Shown in pieces: positions 32,958-44,690 of a DNA stretch of 64,000 bases. Both the position numbers and the translations under genes were made by a program. The notes under the pieces were generated by a model. It did no database searches and was not told the origin of the DNA. It was given only the letters and a program-made list of their open reading frames with translations. The stretch is from Sthenelais limicola. Taxonomy: Eukaryota > Annelida > Polychaeta > Phyllodocida > Sigalionidae. Numbering within the stretch: the first letter of the stretch is position 1; the number at the start of each line of letters is the position of its first letter. The stretch is taken from NCBI GenBank assembly GCA_942159475.1, contig OW804095.1, forward strand, positions 62,214,773 through 62,278,772, in the 5' to 3' direction.

Positions 32958-34308
32958 GGCTTGTTGTTTCAGTCTGTAACCGTTTCCTGGAGGTCTGGTT
33001 CCCCTAAGCTGTTTCCCGCCAGGTTTCTTTTCTTTCCAGTACCCGGATAGACTCTTTCCTTTTTCTTTGTCTTAACCCATCTTTCCAAATATGATAATTT
33101 CGCAAAATCCATCTTTTTCTGTAACACATCCTATTAACTTTGTTGAAAACCAAAAGAGATCAGAGACATACTCCTCATCATTTATAACATTGATTATAAA
33201 CCAAAGTGAATATTATAAAATGTTGCCTACTGATTATGCATATTTCATTTTATATTTTCTCATTTCAGATACCACGCTAGGTGCTTTTGATATGTGCTTG
33301 CACCACACATATAAATTAAAAGGCCAAAATGAGGAGAGAACAAATAAAGATATTCAATATAGATAAATTAATAAATGATGTACCAATATGTGACCCTATG
33401 CCCAAACAAATAATATACGCATTTTAGGCGCAAAAAAAGCGCATATTATAGGCCATATAAATCCGCCCAATTCCTGCAATAAATGAGCATTATATATGCA
33501 AACATTATGTGCATATGATTGGGGTCAAAATTCAGAATAATTGCGCATTATGTATGCAAAAAGTGTGCGCAATTTCTCCGTTTTTCAACGCAATTAAAAT
33601 TGCGCAAAAAATGTAAACTCTCAACTCAGAAGTATTGCGCTTTCAGTTGCGCCCATATTTTTGCACATATATTGCGCACCAATGCCCGTCGGGAGGTTTT
33701 TTACGAAAAGATGCTGTGGACAGCTGATCTTGGTTGGTAGATATTGGTGGTGTGTGTGTGTATTGAACTAACGTTGGTAGAAATCGGTAGCATGTGTATT
33801 GGACTAACATTGGTGAACGTTCCCCTCTTCCATGATCTGCTCATACATGTGGACACCCCAACGAGTATACAGCGGACATTCGCTGACACCAACGCCTCTG
33901 TTTCTCTAGTCGGTGAACATTCGCTGACACCAACGCCTCTGGTGAACTTTCGTGCCGCACCACGTCTTAGTGCGACGGTCAGATGAGAAGGGATGGTAGG
34001 GATATAGCACTTGGTAAGGGTTGTATGGGCAGTTAGTATGGGTATAGAGTAATTCCCCCAGAAACAAAGGAGTAATTCAAGCGTAATTCATGAACGTCTT
34101 CCATCTTCATAAGATATCAAGTGGCTCTTGTTCTTTATTAGCCTAATGTTAGATTGGACTTAATAAGGGTGAGACTGAAAGTTTCCAATGAAGTTTACCA
34201 AATCTATGAGATGTAACATGGTTCATGTACATTGGATATGATTTGTTTATAGATCTAGGCCCTACCCCATTGAACATACCAGGTGATGCCAAAAACTGGA
34301 AATATCTT
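32958..34308. other. Non-coding sequence with GCGC/TTGCGC-rich patch
   Basis: The segment 33416-33690 is rich in TTGCGC, GCGCAA and TGCGCA words and could be a transposon terminus. No gene recognised. Confidence 0.35.
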
Positions 34309-34321
34309 AATTTTAACTGGT

Positions 34322-34530
34322 GAGTGAGTGAGTGAGATTGGTTGCTTTACGCCCTTATCAACACTTTGAAGTGTTATATCAAGGGCGGGAGAGCTGAGAG
34401 GGAGGCAGTTTATGATCATACCCAGGAAATAGAGATAGAGAAGAAGGGAGAGAGAGACAGAGAAAAGAGACAGAAAGGCACTTTAAGGTCTTACCCAAGA
34501 CCAGGCACTTTAAGGTCTTACCCAGGACCA
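34322..34530 (+). mobile_element. SINE (GAGTGAG family), full-length copy
   Basis: 209 bp with a perfect 13-bp target duplication TAATTTTAACTGG (34309-34321 and 34531-34543). Same architecture as 26116-26324, with two GGCACTTTAAGGTCTTACCC tail repeats. Confidence 0.9.
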
Positions 34531-34544
34531 TAATTTTAACTGGA

Positions 34545-36537
34545 AAGAAAGCTTGTAAATCCTCCCTTAAAGGTATACGCGGGTGTCCACGCCCACGCCA
34601 CCTGGCGGCTCCTATTTTTCTTTGAAATATTTCGTTATCATGATAAGTTGAGATGTATTTGTGCAAGATTTCCAATATCTACAGGGTTTATTTTCATTAC
34701 AGCAGTCTTTTTAAGATCCATTTGTATTGGTTATGCTTATGTTTATTGTTTTTTATTGGTTATTTTATACTTCAAATGACCATAACTTTTTTTTAACCCC
34801 GTCAACGTACAGGTTTTTTTTGGTAAATCAGTAGCATAATACTCCAAATATATGTGTAGAAAGTTTTGATGAAAAGTCACCGATCAATTTTTTTTTATAT
34901 AGTGAAATGTGAAAAAAAAAAATTTTTCCATAGACTTCAGTGCTAAAGCTCTGTTATTTTCAGGCGGCTGTAGAAAAAAAAAAAAGTCGTTGAGATATAC
35001 TTTTTTTTTCATTTCTTGCTTTCTTATGTAGTCAGGAATGATCCCTGAACGTTTCATGAAAAAGTCACCGACCAATATTTTTTCCATTGAACACCCGCGT
35101 ATACCTTTAAAATGGTCCGATCTGAATAAATCTTGATTTTTATCAAAGAGCAGAAACTCCTTGCCATGTAGACTATGTATGCTGGCACATTGCCCCATCT
35201 TTGATAAGGGAGTTATTAGGGGCAACACATGGGTGATAAATTTTAGACCAATACATCGTTCGCAATTCGCTCTTTCGAGAATGACTGTAGCGCCATCTAG
35301 TATGAGTAGAATCTTGTTGACTCAGGAGTACATACGGGCAACTTGGTGGACACATGCAGACCTCCCGTCGGCACAGTCTATACTGAGTCTATGGGCAAGG
35401 CTACCTCAATGTTTGAACTACCTAATTATATGGACATTTCTTACTCTATGAGGAATCCATTAAACTGGGGATTGAAAGAGAGGAATTTGTAAACCTATAA
35501 TTCTAGGCACAGATATATAAGAGTTTTCTAAGATGATGTAATGAGGGGGAATCTTGAGACTTGTCTGAGGTATATGATCGGCATGGAGTCAACCTGGATT
35601 GATGCATCTAAATGGATGTTTCTTGTCCATTGAATGCAATCAAAATTCATTTTGGAGGTGGTTTTGTGTATCTAATAAGTTGATGTGAATGGTCTGCTAG
35701 GGGGTTAGGGGATGGCGTTTATTTATAATGTTCACTGATCATATACAGAGAGAGTAATCTTACGCTATAGTATTGCACTAAGCTAGGCGTAATTAGGTCA
35801 TGTCATGACGACCAGGCCGCTCATTTGAGACTGCAGATGCCCTCTTGGGTCAAGAAAACAGACAATCATGAAAGAGCGAATTGCTTACATATGATGTGTT
35901 TCAGGATTTTGAGATACTATTTTATTAGAAAAGATGAGATCAAGCGGATTCCAATGATATTAAACAGTCTAATAATCTAATAAGTATTTCTAGATTTTAA
36001 GTTTGATATTTTTGTTTTTGAAAAAAAAAGTTTCCAATATTTCTGGGGGGGTTAATAAACAGTAAAGTAACTAGATATTTCGAAGGGTTTTTGTGCATAA
36101 ATTGGTAAGGTTATCTCTGGATATTAGCTGAGCTATAGGAAATGGGCCTAATAAAGCCCAAAGTAAGTATACCATGCGTATGCCATATGATCTATTCAAA
36201 TTCTTGGCAATTTTACTAAATGTGTCTATATATATTTTGGTTTCTTTTTTCATAATATGGTGAATATGTATATGTTCATTTGTCTCAGAATCAAAGATAT
36301 CTGATTAAATTCATTTCAGATGATATTTATTGATTCGAAATGTGGGTGTTTCTTTGTGGAAATTAGTCCATTTTGAGTATTATATTACAAAGTTTTGCTT
36401 AACTTTAAAATATCAAATAACCGACCTGCTTTTTCTCCCTTTTACCACTGTTAAATCCGCCCCTGTATATTCTAACCTAAAGTTTGCTTCATGTGTCATA
36501 TTGTCAAAATTTTGAAAAAAAGGAAAAGAGTCAACAT
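34545..36537. other. Non-coding stretch
   Basis: Several T and A runs (34785-35010). A TAGCGCCATCTAGTATG word near 35288 resembles an insulator-type motif. No gene recognised. Confidence 0.4.
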
Positions 36538-36845
36538 GGGCGTTTTGCCCCCTGGGTGGGGCATATTGCCCTTTGGTTGGGGCAAAATGCCCACGGGTAG
36601 GCACTTTGCCTCAGTCAGCTCTGCATCTCATTTGTCAAAATCATGTCCAAAATAATATATTCTAAGTTAATAATCAGAGATGAAAGGGAAAAGTTGGTAT
36701 GTGGGAAGCCTTTAATGCCCCAAATATGTCAGAAATAATTATTTGTATAACATTTATTAAATTCTTTTTTCAATAGGCAAAGCACTGGGGCAAAACGCCC
36801 ATTGTGTGGGGCAAAACGCCCATTGTGTGGGGCAAAACGCCCAGG
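36538..36845 (+). repeat. GGGCAAAACGCCC repeats in two clusters
   Basis: Cluster at 36538-36610 (GGGCGTTTTGCCC, GGGGCATATTGCCC, GGGGCAAAATGCCC) and cluster at 36786-36845 (GGGGCAAAACGCCCATTGTG in tandem, 24-bp period, about 2.5 units). The two clusters lie about 180 bp apart. The core is self-complementary. Confidence 0.7.
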
Positions 36846-36849
36846 GGAT

Positions 36850-37590
36850 TGTCATGGAATAAAACTAGAAAACCGTTTTTAGTCCAGGCACCATCCCTAT
36901 TCAATAAGCGACCACAAGCGGGTAGAAACTGCCCCACCATCCCTGACCTCAAAGTATACCATGAGGAAAATTTCATCTCAGAATTGAGGAGGGAATGTAT
37001 GTGCATACAAATGCCTTTCCATACTATTCTAACAGCGGTAAGCTACTGTTGAGGTAGACAGAATCGTTGCTTCCACGCCGTAGTAGCTATATCCATCCCC
37101 CTGCTGCCCTCTGGTGTGAAATACACTTACTACACAAATGAATGGGAGGAGGACGGACGTTAAATTAGTGACGGGAGGAGGAGCGAGGCAGTGCGGTCAA
37201 CTAATGTAGCTTGAGGCCGGTCTCACTCGATCCCGGGGAGACACTCAAAACCAAAGTGGGTTCCCATGCTCGTTCCCAATTTCAAGGAGAAAGGGCTGTT
37301 TTTTCAGGTAAAATCAAGGACCTTGAAAATCAAAAAACGTCCCGGGAGCCTATATCATCCTTGAAATCGTTAACTAATGTATAGTTGGGAATATCATGGA
37401 TGAGGCGAGTTCACATTGATTTACTCTAAAGCATAGAGTCCGGGTGTACCAGGAGTGGCCCTGGGAGCATGCGTCAGAAAGCTGCCTTTCATGTGTAAGC
37501 GTAATGATGTACTGGAACGCCACTCCCGGTCGTCCAGGTGTAGCGAGTTTCAGCGGAGTGGCCCATACCCCATCATTTCAGCGCGATTCG
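36850..37590. other. Non-coding sequence upstream of the transposase-like fragment
   Basis: Nothing coding recognised. Contains the CTCF-like site at 37100 and several CCACTCC/GGAGTGG words near 37450-37565. Confidence 0.4.
37100..37120 (-). promoter_or_regulatory. CTCF-like motif
   Basis: The reverse complement reads CACCAGAGGGCAGCAGG, a good fit to the CTCF core. Motif match only. Confidence 0.35.
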
Positions 37591-37595
37591 CCTAA

Positions 37596-38766
37596 AACCT
37601 GACATGTCTCATGGTTGTATACTATGTAGAAGATATGCTAAAGCATTTCAGTTTCGTTGGTGTTTCAGGGGAGACCGACCACTCAGCCCCTGCAACCTTA
37701 GCTTTTGTTAAGGTCTTGATAAAGGAAGTATGCAAAATATTGTACCCAGACCTTTCCATGGTCCGCTTCGTAACTGACGGTCCCACCTCCCAGTACAAGA
37801 ACAAAAGTATCATGCACATGGTTGTAAACAGTGGATTATTACTGGGAGTCAAGGCATCATGGGACTTCCTTGAAGCGGGCCATGGAAAAGGCCCCTGTGA
37901 TGGGGTAGGTGGTAGTATCAAGCAGACAGCTGATATTGCCGTTAAGAAAGGGGAACATATCCCCACTGCGTTCGACTTTTACAATTGGACAACGAACCTT
38001 GAGACAACTCTTCGCTTTGTCTATATTGATGGGCGGGACATCAAGACTGCCGCTTCATAACTTAAGAAAAGTATCCCGGTTAAGGGGATTTCTTTGACTC
38101 ATTCAGCATGTGTGTATGAAGGGAAGCTCTATCTCAAGGAATTATCCTGCCACCAGGAGTGTTGCCATGATGAACCAGCATGCCCTGGGTGGCAGAAGAC
38201 CGATTTAATGACAAGCAACATGCCCCAGCATCTAATGCAGGAGGAAAAGGAAGATGAGAGGCACAATCACGTGAAGGAAGAGATTGATAATGAGGAGGCC
38301 TACATAATGTTATCTGAGGATGAGGAAGATAACGAATCTTCAGAATCTGATATCAGAGGATGAGTCACTAGATAAAGCTGAAGGCAATAAATTGATGCCC
38401 AACACCGATGTCAAGCATGCTGATGAGGATGAACTCATGGGAAAAGAAGTGAAGATGGAGGATATCACGGCCACTGAACCTGAATCAAAACTGATAACAC
38501 GCAGCAGAAATATCAAGCATGCTGATAAGGATGAAGTCATGGAAAAAGAGCTGAAGATGGAGGATAATATGAAATTAAAGACCGGTGACTATGTGGCGGC
38601 CATCTACAAGAAAAAATGGTTGGTTGGGAAGGTAATCAAACTGGATTTTAAGGATGTCCATCCCCTACTTATCACCTTCATGACATGGAGTCGGGGGGCA
38701 AATTTAAGTGGGGCTACGAGACGAACTGTGGATGCCAGTTTCCTCTGTTCTATGTGTAATCAATAG
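37596..38766 (+). pseudogene. Transposase-like protein, C-terminal half
   Basis: The frame 37596-38060 has MVVYYVEDML, RFVTDGPTSQYKNKS and FLEAGHGKGPCDGVGG, landmarks of the same multi-copy protein type as 23960-24965; the Asp in TDGPTSQY and the Glu in EAGHG are the likely further catalytic residues. A TAA at 38058-38060 interrupts the frame, which continues with LKKSIPVKG and the Cys-rich CHQECCHDEPACPGW. A frameshift near 38340 passes into an acidic, duplicated segment (IKHADKDEVMEKELKMED and a related copy before it), then a small barrel-like C-terminus (LKTGDYVAAIYKKKWLVGKV). A further shift near 38690 affects the last residues. It could be the other half of the 24-kb copy or an independent partial copy. 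Confidence 0.6.
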
Positions 38767-38769
38767 GCC

Positions 38770-39341
38770 AAAGAAGGAAAAAAATGTGTTCTCTCAGAAA
38801 AAATTAAAAACAGGATTCAGGCTAAGTTCATGGACCAGAAATGGATGGCCGTATCAGGCCTCAGGCTGATATGGAATGAATATAGTTCTCCAACGATAAT
38901 AGTATTATCGCATATAAATGAGTTGCAAAATTAACAAAAATAATTGAATATGTTTATTAGAATAATTTACTGCAAAAACGTTAGTAAAATAACAGTGCAG
39001 AATTAAATTATTTTGCATTCTAAGCTTTCGTCCTCGTGGGTCAGAAAAAACAGGGCGTAGAAATGCACAAATGCGGCATGACGCCCCGAGGGCATGACGG
39101 CCGTCATGATGTCAACAAAGATGTCAATGTCAACCAAGACAAACAAAACTTAATTTTACCAATACATCTATCATGCTTGAGTAGTACATTCTAATAAGAA
39201 ACAGCAAAATCAATACAAAAAAATCGGCGGGACATGGCGGGAAATCCGTACCATCCCTTGGCTTCGGTATCCGACCAAGGGCGTATACCGACTCGATCGG
39301 ATACCTCCGGATAAGGATAAGGATTTAACATTTGGCTTCCC
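38770..39341. other. Non-coding sequence
   Basis: Contains GACGGCCGTCATGATGTCAA-like words near 39095-39130. No gene recognised. Confidence 0.35.
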
Positions 39342-39875
39342 ATTCATCATGTCTTTCCATCAGTATATTACATCTGGCTTGATTATAGCAAAAGAAATAG
39401 TGATTCTGAGATTTTAGTGACTGATCAAAAGGCCACAGTTCTAAAGAGTAAAAAAAGCATTTTCATCATAACTTATTACTATCATTGAAAAAATTACATG
39501 GGACCAAGAATGGATATGCAATAGATAAGAAAATTCAGCAGTTTTATTGAGGCTTTGTATTGCTAGACTACATTCTGACAGGAGTGGAACAATGATTTAT
39601 TGATTTGTCTTTCTATAAACATTTGTCTTTCCATCGCCCTGTTGGATCTTATTTGATGATAGCAAAGGAAATATGATTCTGAGTGTTTAGTAAATAATCT
39701 ACAGTCTATAGATCTAAAAAGTGTGAAAACGCTTATTATTTAATTCTTAGATAAACACATATGAATATCAATGGCAACATTATCACCAGTCATGGGACCA
39801 AGGATGCATATATGCTTGAAATGAAGAAAATTTGTCTTTCAATAGCCATTTGTCTTTCCATCGTCAAATAATCTT
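39342..39875 (+). repeat. Diverged tandem duplication with TGTCTTTCCAT words
   Basis: 39342-39520 and 39600-39820 share TGTCTTTCCATC, GATAGCAAAGGAAAT, GATTCTGAG and ATGGGACCAAG in the same order. The leading word also recurs at 39849 and 40302. Confidence 0.55.
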
Positions 39876-40116
39876 TACTCTGCATGAAAGGTTTCCCCCT
39901 TGATTTCAAGACTATAACTGGCCTGCCTTTATTCAATATGCCTGAGGAACGAATGAATAACAGAAACAGTAGGCATACCTTTATAAAAAAAGACATGGGG
40001 AAATGTCTGAAACTGCGGGAGCTGAGTGCCAATATTTAATTCATATAAGAAAAAAGAATTCCTGAAATCAAAGCACTATGTCTGTAATGAGGACTAAATT
40101 ATGATATTTAATTATG

Positions 40117-40184
40117 AGTGAGTGAGTGAGATTGGTTGCTTTACGCCCTTATCAACACTTTGAAGTGTTATATCAAGGGCGGGA
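40117..40184 (+). mobile_element. Mini-SINE: 68-bp copy of the GAGTGAG family head
   Basis: Only the head and the ACGCC/GGGCGGGAG hairpin of the family are present, yet the copy is bounded by a perfect 14-bp target duplication GATATTTAATTATG (40103-40116 and 40185-40198). It was therefore inserted as a 68-bp unit rather than broken later. Confidence 0.85.
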
Positions 40185-40199
40185 GATATTTAATTATGT

Positions 40200-42135
40200 T
40201 AAAATCAAATATAGTAATAAAAAGTACTCAGATGGGCTATAATTGCTTGGATGGGAAATCTATGAATTTTGTTATTTCCTTGATATCAGAGGCAATTTTG
40301 TCTTTCCGTAGCCTACATTCACAGGCTTACTTGTTCAATATATAATACTTCTTCCCCTCATAACAATACATCAAGGTTTTAGCCCAGTATTATTCTGTAA
40401 GAACATAGAGAAGAATAGAGTTGAATAGTGTTCAATTACCCACCAGTGTATTTGGAAAGTAAGGGAATTTCATAATGAAACAAAAACGCAGTTTTCATTA
40501 AATTAGCCTTCATTCTTTAAACATGAGATGGCATTAAATATGGGTTTTCCTCACAGTTTTTAGTATTTTCCTGGATCCTGATGTGTTTTCTCTCAAATTA
40601 TATCAGAATATGGTTAAAGCAGATCTATAACTAACTATAATATGGCAAATTAGCTGATTTGGACATGATGGCGATGTAAAGACAAAAAAAATGGGGTATC
40701 ATATGTGAGAAGCTCTCACACGAAGGATATGTCATATATGACGTGGCAAAATTCACCTATTATGGCACATGATGCATAGATTGCGATGTACTGAAGGCTA
40801 TTTTTCTAGAACTAATATGAAAAATTCATTGTCTTGGAGTGGGAGTGATCCCATTTTGTGAGAATGGGTCATATATATGTTTTCTATAATAAATCAATCA
40901 AAATATTTACTATTATCATTATTAGAATATAAAATGAAAATATTAGAAGAATGGAGATAAAAGCACTGTCTAACTTTATGTAATTTAGTCTGTCCTCTCC
41001 ATACATGACAACCATACGTACATGACAACAAATTAAGAAAACTATCAGTTAAACTTGTCATTTTCACACAAAATTATGTGTGCACGTACAACTACCCCTA
41101 GAAATGTGTTTGCCTTGATTTGAGATAAATTCATTTAAATTTGGAGGTCAGGGGTCAAAAACAAATTTTGGGCCCATGCACCATTTACCCAATGCCATCA
41201 TCAAATTTTCAAAGTTTGATTTCAAGAAAGTTATGGCACATTGGATAAATCTGTTGAATATATCACAATATTTGGTAGAAAATCGCCCAGTATAGAGCAA
41301 TTCAGTGCAATGAAATGAATATTTCCCCACTAAAATGGACCATCACCGATTTGTAGCACCATTTACGCTACCCCATAGCCTACCAATATGATGTTTTCAT
41401 GTCATTAATTACAAGTACAAGGAAATAGCTTTTTCAAATTTTCTTTTTGCACAGTATTACTCTTGATATATACTTAGAATGTAATGCTTAACATCCAGTT
41501 AGTTCATCTATTTTAATAGGAAAAATCATGGCACAAAACAATCAAAATCCCCATTGAAATAGCACTGGACACTTGTGCTGCCAACTACTCTGGGCGGCGG
41601 GACAGGTTACAACACAAGTTGCAGCCGGCGCTGGTCGATTTTTTTGCCATTTGTCAACGTCATCTGTCGTCACTTCGTCTGGTGAGTAAGCTACTGCATT
41701 TTCTTTATGAATATACAATTTGTAGTGTTGCAAGTCAGTATGTAGGGAAATATTACCTTTAACTGTCACAGAAACATTTTTTATTACAAAATTTACCAAT
41801 CCTAGTTAGGGACTATGTCATAAGATGAAAACATAACAGCCGATGGCAGGTCGACAGACATTATTTCATAAGCAACTGACCTTTAACAACCTTGGGCCTT
41901 TTTCCACTCTACCTCCGATATTTGTCCCAACTTTCTGCCTCCTTTATACCCACTCTCTATCCCTGTACATCAAGCCCTATCCTTGCTTTTGGTCCTCCCC
42001 ATTAATCCCTAGTTCTACCCACTCTCTGGCTTACCACCTCTCCAGCTTGGGCCTCCGGATTTTAACACTCTAAAACCTGAAACCTTCTTCTATTAAACAT
42101 TTTTATGTAAGATTTGATATGTAAACACATACATA
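40200..42135. other. Non-coding stretch
   Basis: No gene recognised. A minus-strand frame at 41542-41799 (85 codons) has no family character and no supporting splice context. Confidence 0.35.
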
Positions 42136-43110
42136 TTCAATTCAATTCAAATATTCTTTTATTGTCTGATTGGTACAGAAATATGTGGTAGGCCAATTCT
42201 GGCGTGCCAGCTCTTCCTATGGATGCCACTCAACATCATTCCTTATAGGGACAATAGTAGAAAAACAGAATTACAAAGTATGATGAGATCAACGAGAGAA
42301 TAACAAAGTAATCATCGTTTAAAGATGAATATAACAGCGAAGATTGGTATCTGGTCGACAAGTTTAGCAATTAGTTAACATTACTAAGTAGTTTTGTGAC
42401 AAAGATTTCCAGTCAACAATATGTACAACAAACGGATATCTGTGTTTACTATTTGTATCACAGATGATGAAATAACGTCATAATAAAAACGACAGCTTTG
42501 TGGAGCACAGGTATCATAACTCGGCAGCCTACACTTGTATACATCAGTCATGGTTATTTGCATTATTTTGCAAAAAATTCTAGTTTTAGACCATTTAACA
42601 TTTTACAAAACCTAGTCTAGTCCATTTTTTCACTCGTTCGAGACTGAGTGTAAGCAGATAGTATCGAATTTATTCCGAACAACATAAGTGTTCTGCTGTG
42701 GATCGGCTGGGAGTGAGAGGAGTGTACAGAATCATTCAATTACAATAACTGCCGGTTTAGATTTTTACATCTACAAGGCAAAGGGTGAGATCAACAAAAT
42801 ATGTCTGTACAACAGCGGATAGCCGTAGCTAAACATGACAGCAAGATGATAAATTGTGCATGATACATGATGGTGAAGGTTGGGTTATAAAGGCACAAAC
42901 ACGAGTAGTACAATAATAATAGAGAGTAGTGGTAGCAGCTGACTGACCAGGGTATTCAAGGTGAGTAGAAAGGATCAATGTAAGGTGAGATTTGCAGAGA
43001 GCAGCAGCAAGGGTAGCACTAAAGCAAGTGAACATACGCTGCTACTGAAAAACTCCAAAAATCAGACCCCCCATAATACATTGCAAATGTATGATCCCGA
43101 TTACATGTGT

Positions 43111-44690
43111 TTACTTTGGGGCTAGAAGGCAATCAGTATAATTCTTGAAGGTCAAATTATTATCTATTTGATGAGCAAGTGGTTTTAAATTGTTCCACCT
43201 TGTTTGACATTTATAAATTACTGAGTTGGTAACTTTATTTGATTTAGTTGAGAGGACAATTAGGTTCCTTTTCCCATCGGAGTGACTCCTGGTAGGGAGG
43301 TCCCTTTGGTCAAGCAAAGCAGAGTTTTGAGCCATATAGAAAGCCATGTCAAGTATGTGTTTGTCTCTTCGAAGTTGAAGGGGCCAAACATTTAAAGATT
43401 TGTGTTCTTGGTCCACATTATCATATTTAGACTTATTGAAGATTATGCGGAGGGCCAAGTTTTGCTGGGATTGTAGGTGCTGTAGTAACGCTTTGGGTGC
43501 TGAATCGTAAATAAAATCACAGAAATCAAGGTTGGGGAGTATGGCCATTTTATATAAATCATGCTTTGCTTTCTGGGTCAAGGAATTTCTGGCTCGGTAT
43601 AGGAGTCTAATTTTGGAAGTGACGAGGTTGAGGGTGACATTTACTTGGGGTTTAAAAGTCAAATGATCATCAAAGAGAAAACCAAGATATTTATATTCCT
43701 GTACCTCATCCAATTTAGAAGAGCCAAGTGTAAGAGTGAGAGAGGGGTTAGGGGTTGATTTTTGTGCTGAACGGTTTCCGAGTGAGAAAGACATGGATTT
43801 ACATTTTGATACATTAAGTGATATTTTATTTGTTGCACACCAAGATTGCACTCTATTTAGATCCTGCTGTAGGTCACGATTAAGTGTTCTTGCATTGTTG
43901 ATATGATGAAAAATAACCGTATCATCAGCATAATGTTGAATATTTGCATTTCTTATTACGGTGTGAAGATCATTAATATAGATAGTAAATAAAATCGGGC
44001 CTAAAATTGTCCCCTGAGGTACCCCATATGTAACTAATCCCTCCTCTGACCTCAATCCATTAACCCATTCAGGGCGGGAGAATGCCTCAAGGCATTCATT
44101 GCAAGTTGGCCTTGGGGGCGGGTGAATGCCTCAAGGCATTCAATGCAAGTTGGCCTTGGGGGCGGGTGAATGCCTCAAGGCATTCATTTTTTATACAAAT
44201 TGAAGGGGGCATAACTTAATGAAAAATGAATAGATTTTGCTGAAATTTAAAATATATGTATACAAACACATTAGAAATATTTTTATAGGTATGTTGTCAT
44301 GGAGACAATAATGATGACGTCATAACTAACATATGCAAATGCTGGAAAGTGAATTTTGAGCAAGGTTGCCGCCATATTGCACCCAATTGGCACCCATTAT
44401 TTCAATTATTGAAGACCAAATTCTAGAAATTATGGAAAAATATTATCAATAGCTGTTTACATCTATGAAACGATGTACATATGATACATATTATCTGAAG
44501 AAAATATTCTTAAAGTGTTTTTAAACCCTAATCCTCATGTTAGACACCCGTCCTGAAGCCCAAATGGGGGAAAGGGCCCCCGTCAGCCAGGCAAAATATG
44601 TGTAAACTGCCCCCGCCTTGAATGGGTTAACTGTTACATATTGCCTTCTATTTGTCATCCATCCATTCATCCTATCCATCCATTCAACTA
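43111..44690 (-). pseudogene. LINE reverse transcriptase fragment (motifs B to C-terminus)
   Basis: Continuous minus-strand frame from 44055 down to 43111: [18 protein letters not shown] (motif B), HYADDTVIF (motif C, YADD), [20 protein letters not shown], then the thumb and RWNNLK...FKNYTDCLL end. Upstream of the MITE the frame continues as WMTNRRQYVTV at about 44630-44665, so the MITE separates the Val and Asn codons around a TTAA. Motif A and everything before it are missing by 5' truncation. Sister to, but clearly different from, the NADAR LINE. Confidence 0.85.
44064..44626. mobile_element. piggyBac-type MITE (563 bp, TTAA target)
   Basis: Flanked by TTAA on both sides (44060-44063 and 44627-44630). 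Ends are CCCATTCAGGGCGGG and, reverse-complemented, CCCATTCAAGGCGGG. The CCC start plus TTAA duplication are the hallmarks of piggyBac. No ORF inside. Taking the element and one TTAA away restores the LINE frame, which proves the borders. Internally there is a 44-bp tandem repeat with GAATGCCTCAAGGCATTC hairpins at 44080, 44124 and 44168. Confidence 0.92.

Larger units (their letters stand above)
42143..44690 (-). mobile_element. LINE, 5'-truncated minus-strand copy, split by a MITE
   Basis: The 3' end is a short tail (GAATT/ATTGAATTGAAT on the minus strand) preceded by AATAAA at about 42150-42165. About 950 bp of 3' untranslated sequence separates it from the RT frame. The element is truncated inside RT near 44680, in a GATGGATG-rich patch. 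The piggyBac-type MITE at 44064-44626 is inserted into it. Confidence 0.75.

Noticed and set aside
32558..33007. 149-codon plus-strand frame
   Set aside because: Antisense to the RNase H region and crosses the 5' truncation point and target duplication of LINE copy B.
44072..44190. Regular repeat with spacers suggesting a CRISPR array
   Set aside because: Only three units with nearly identical spacers inside a MITE, in a eukaryotic genome.
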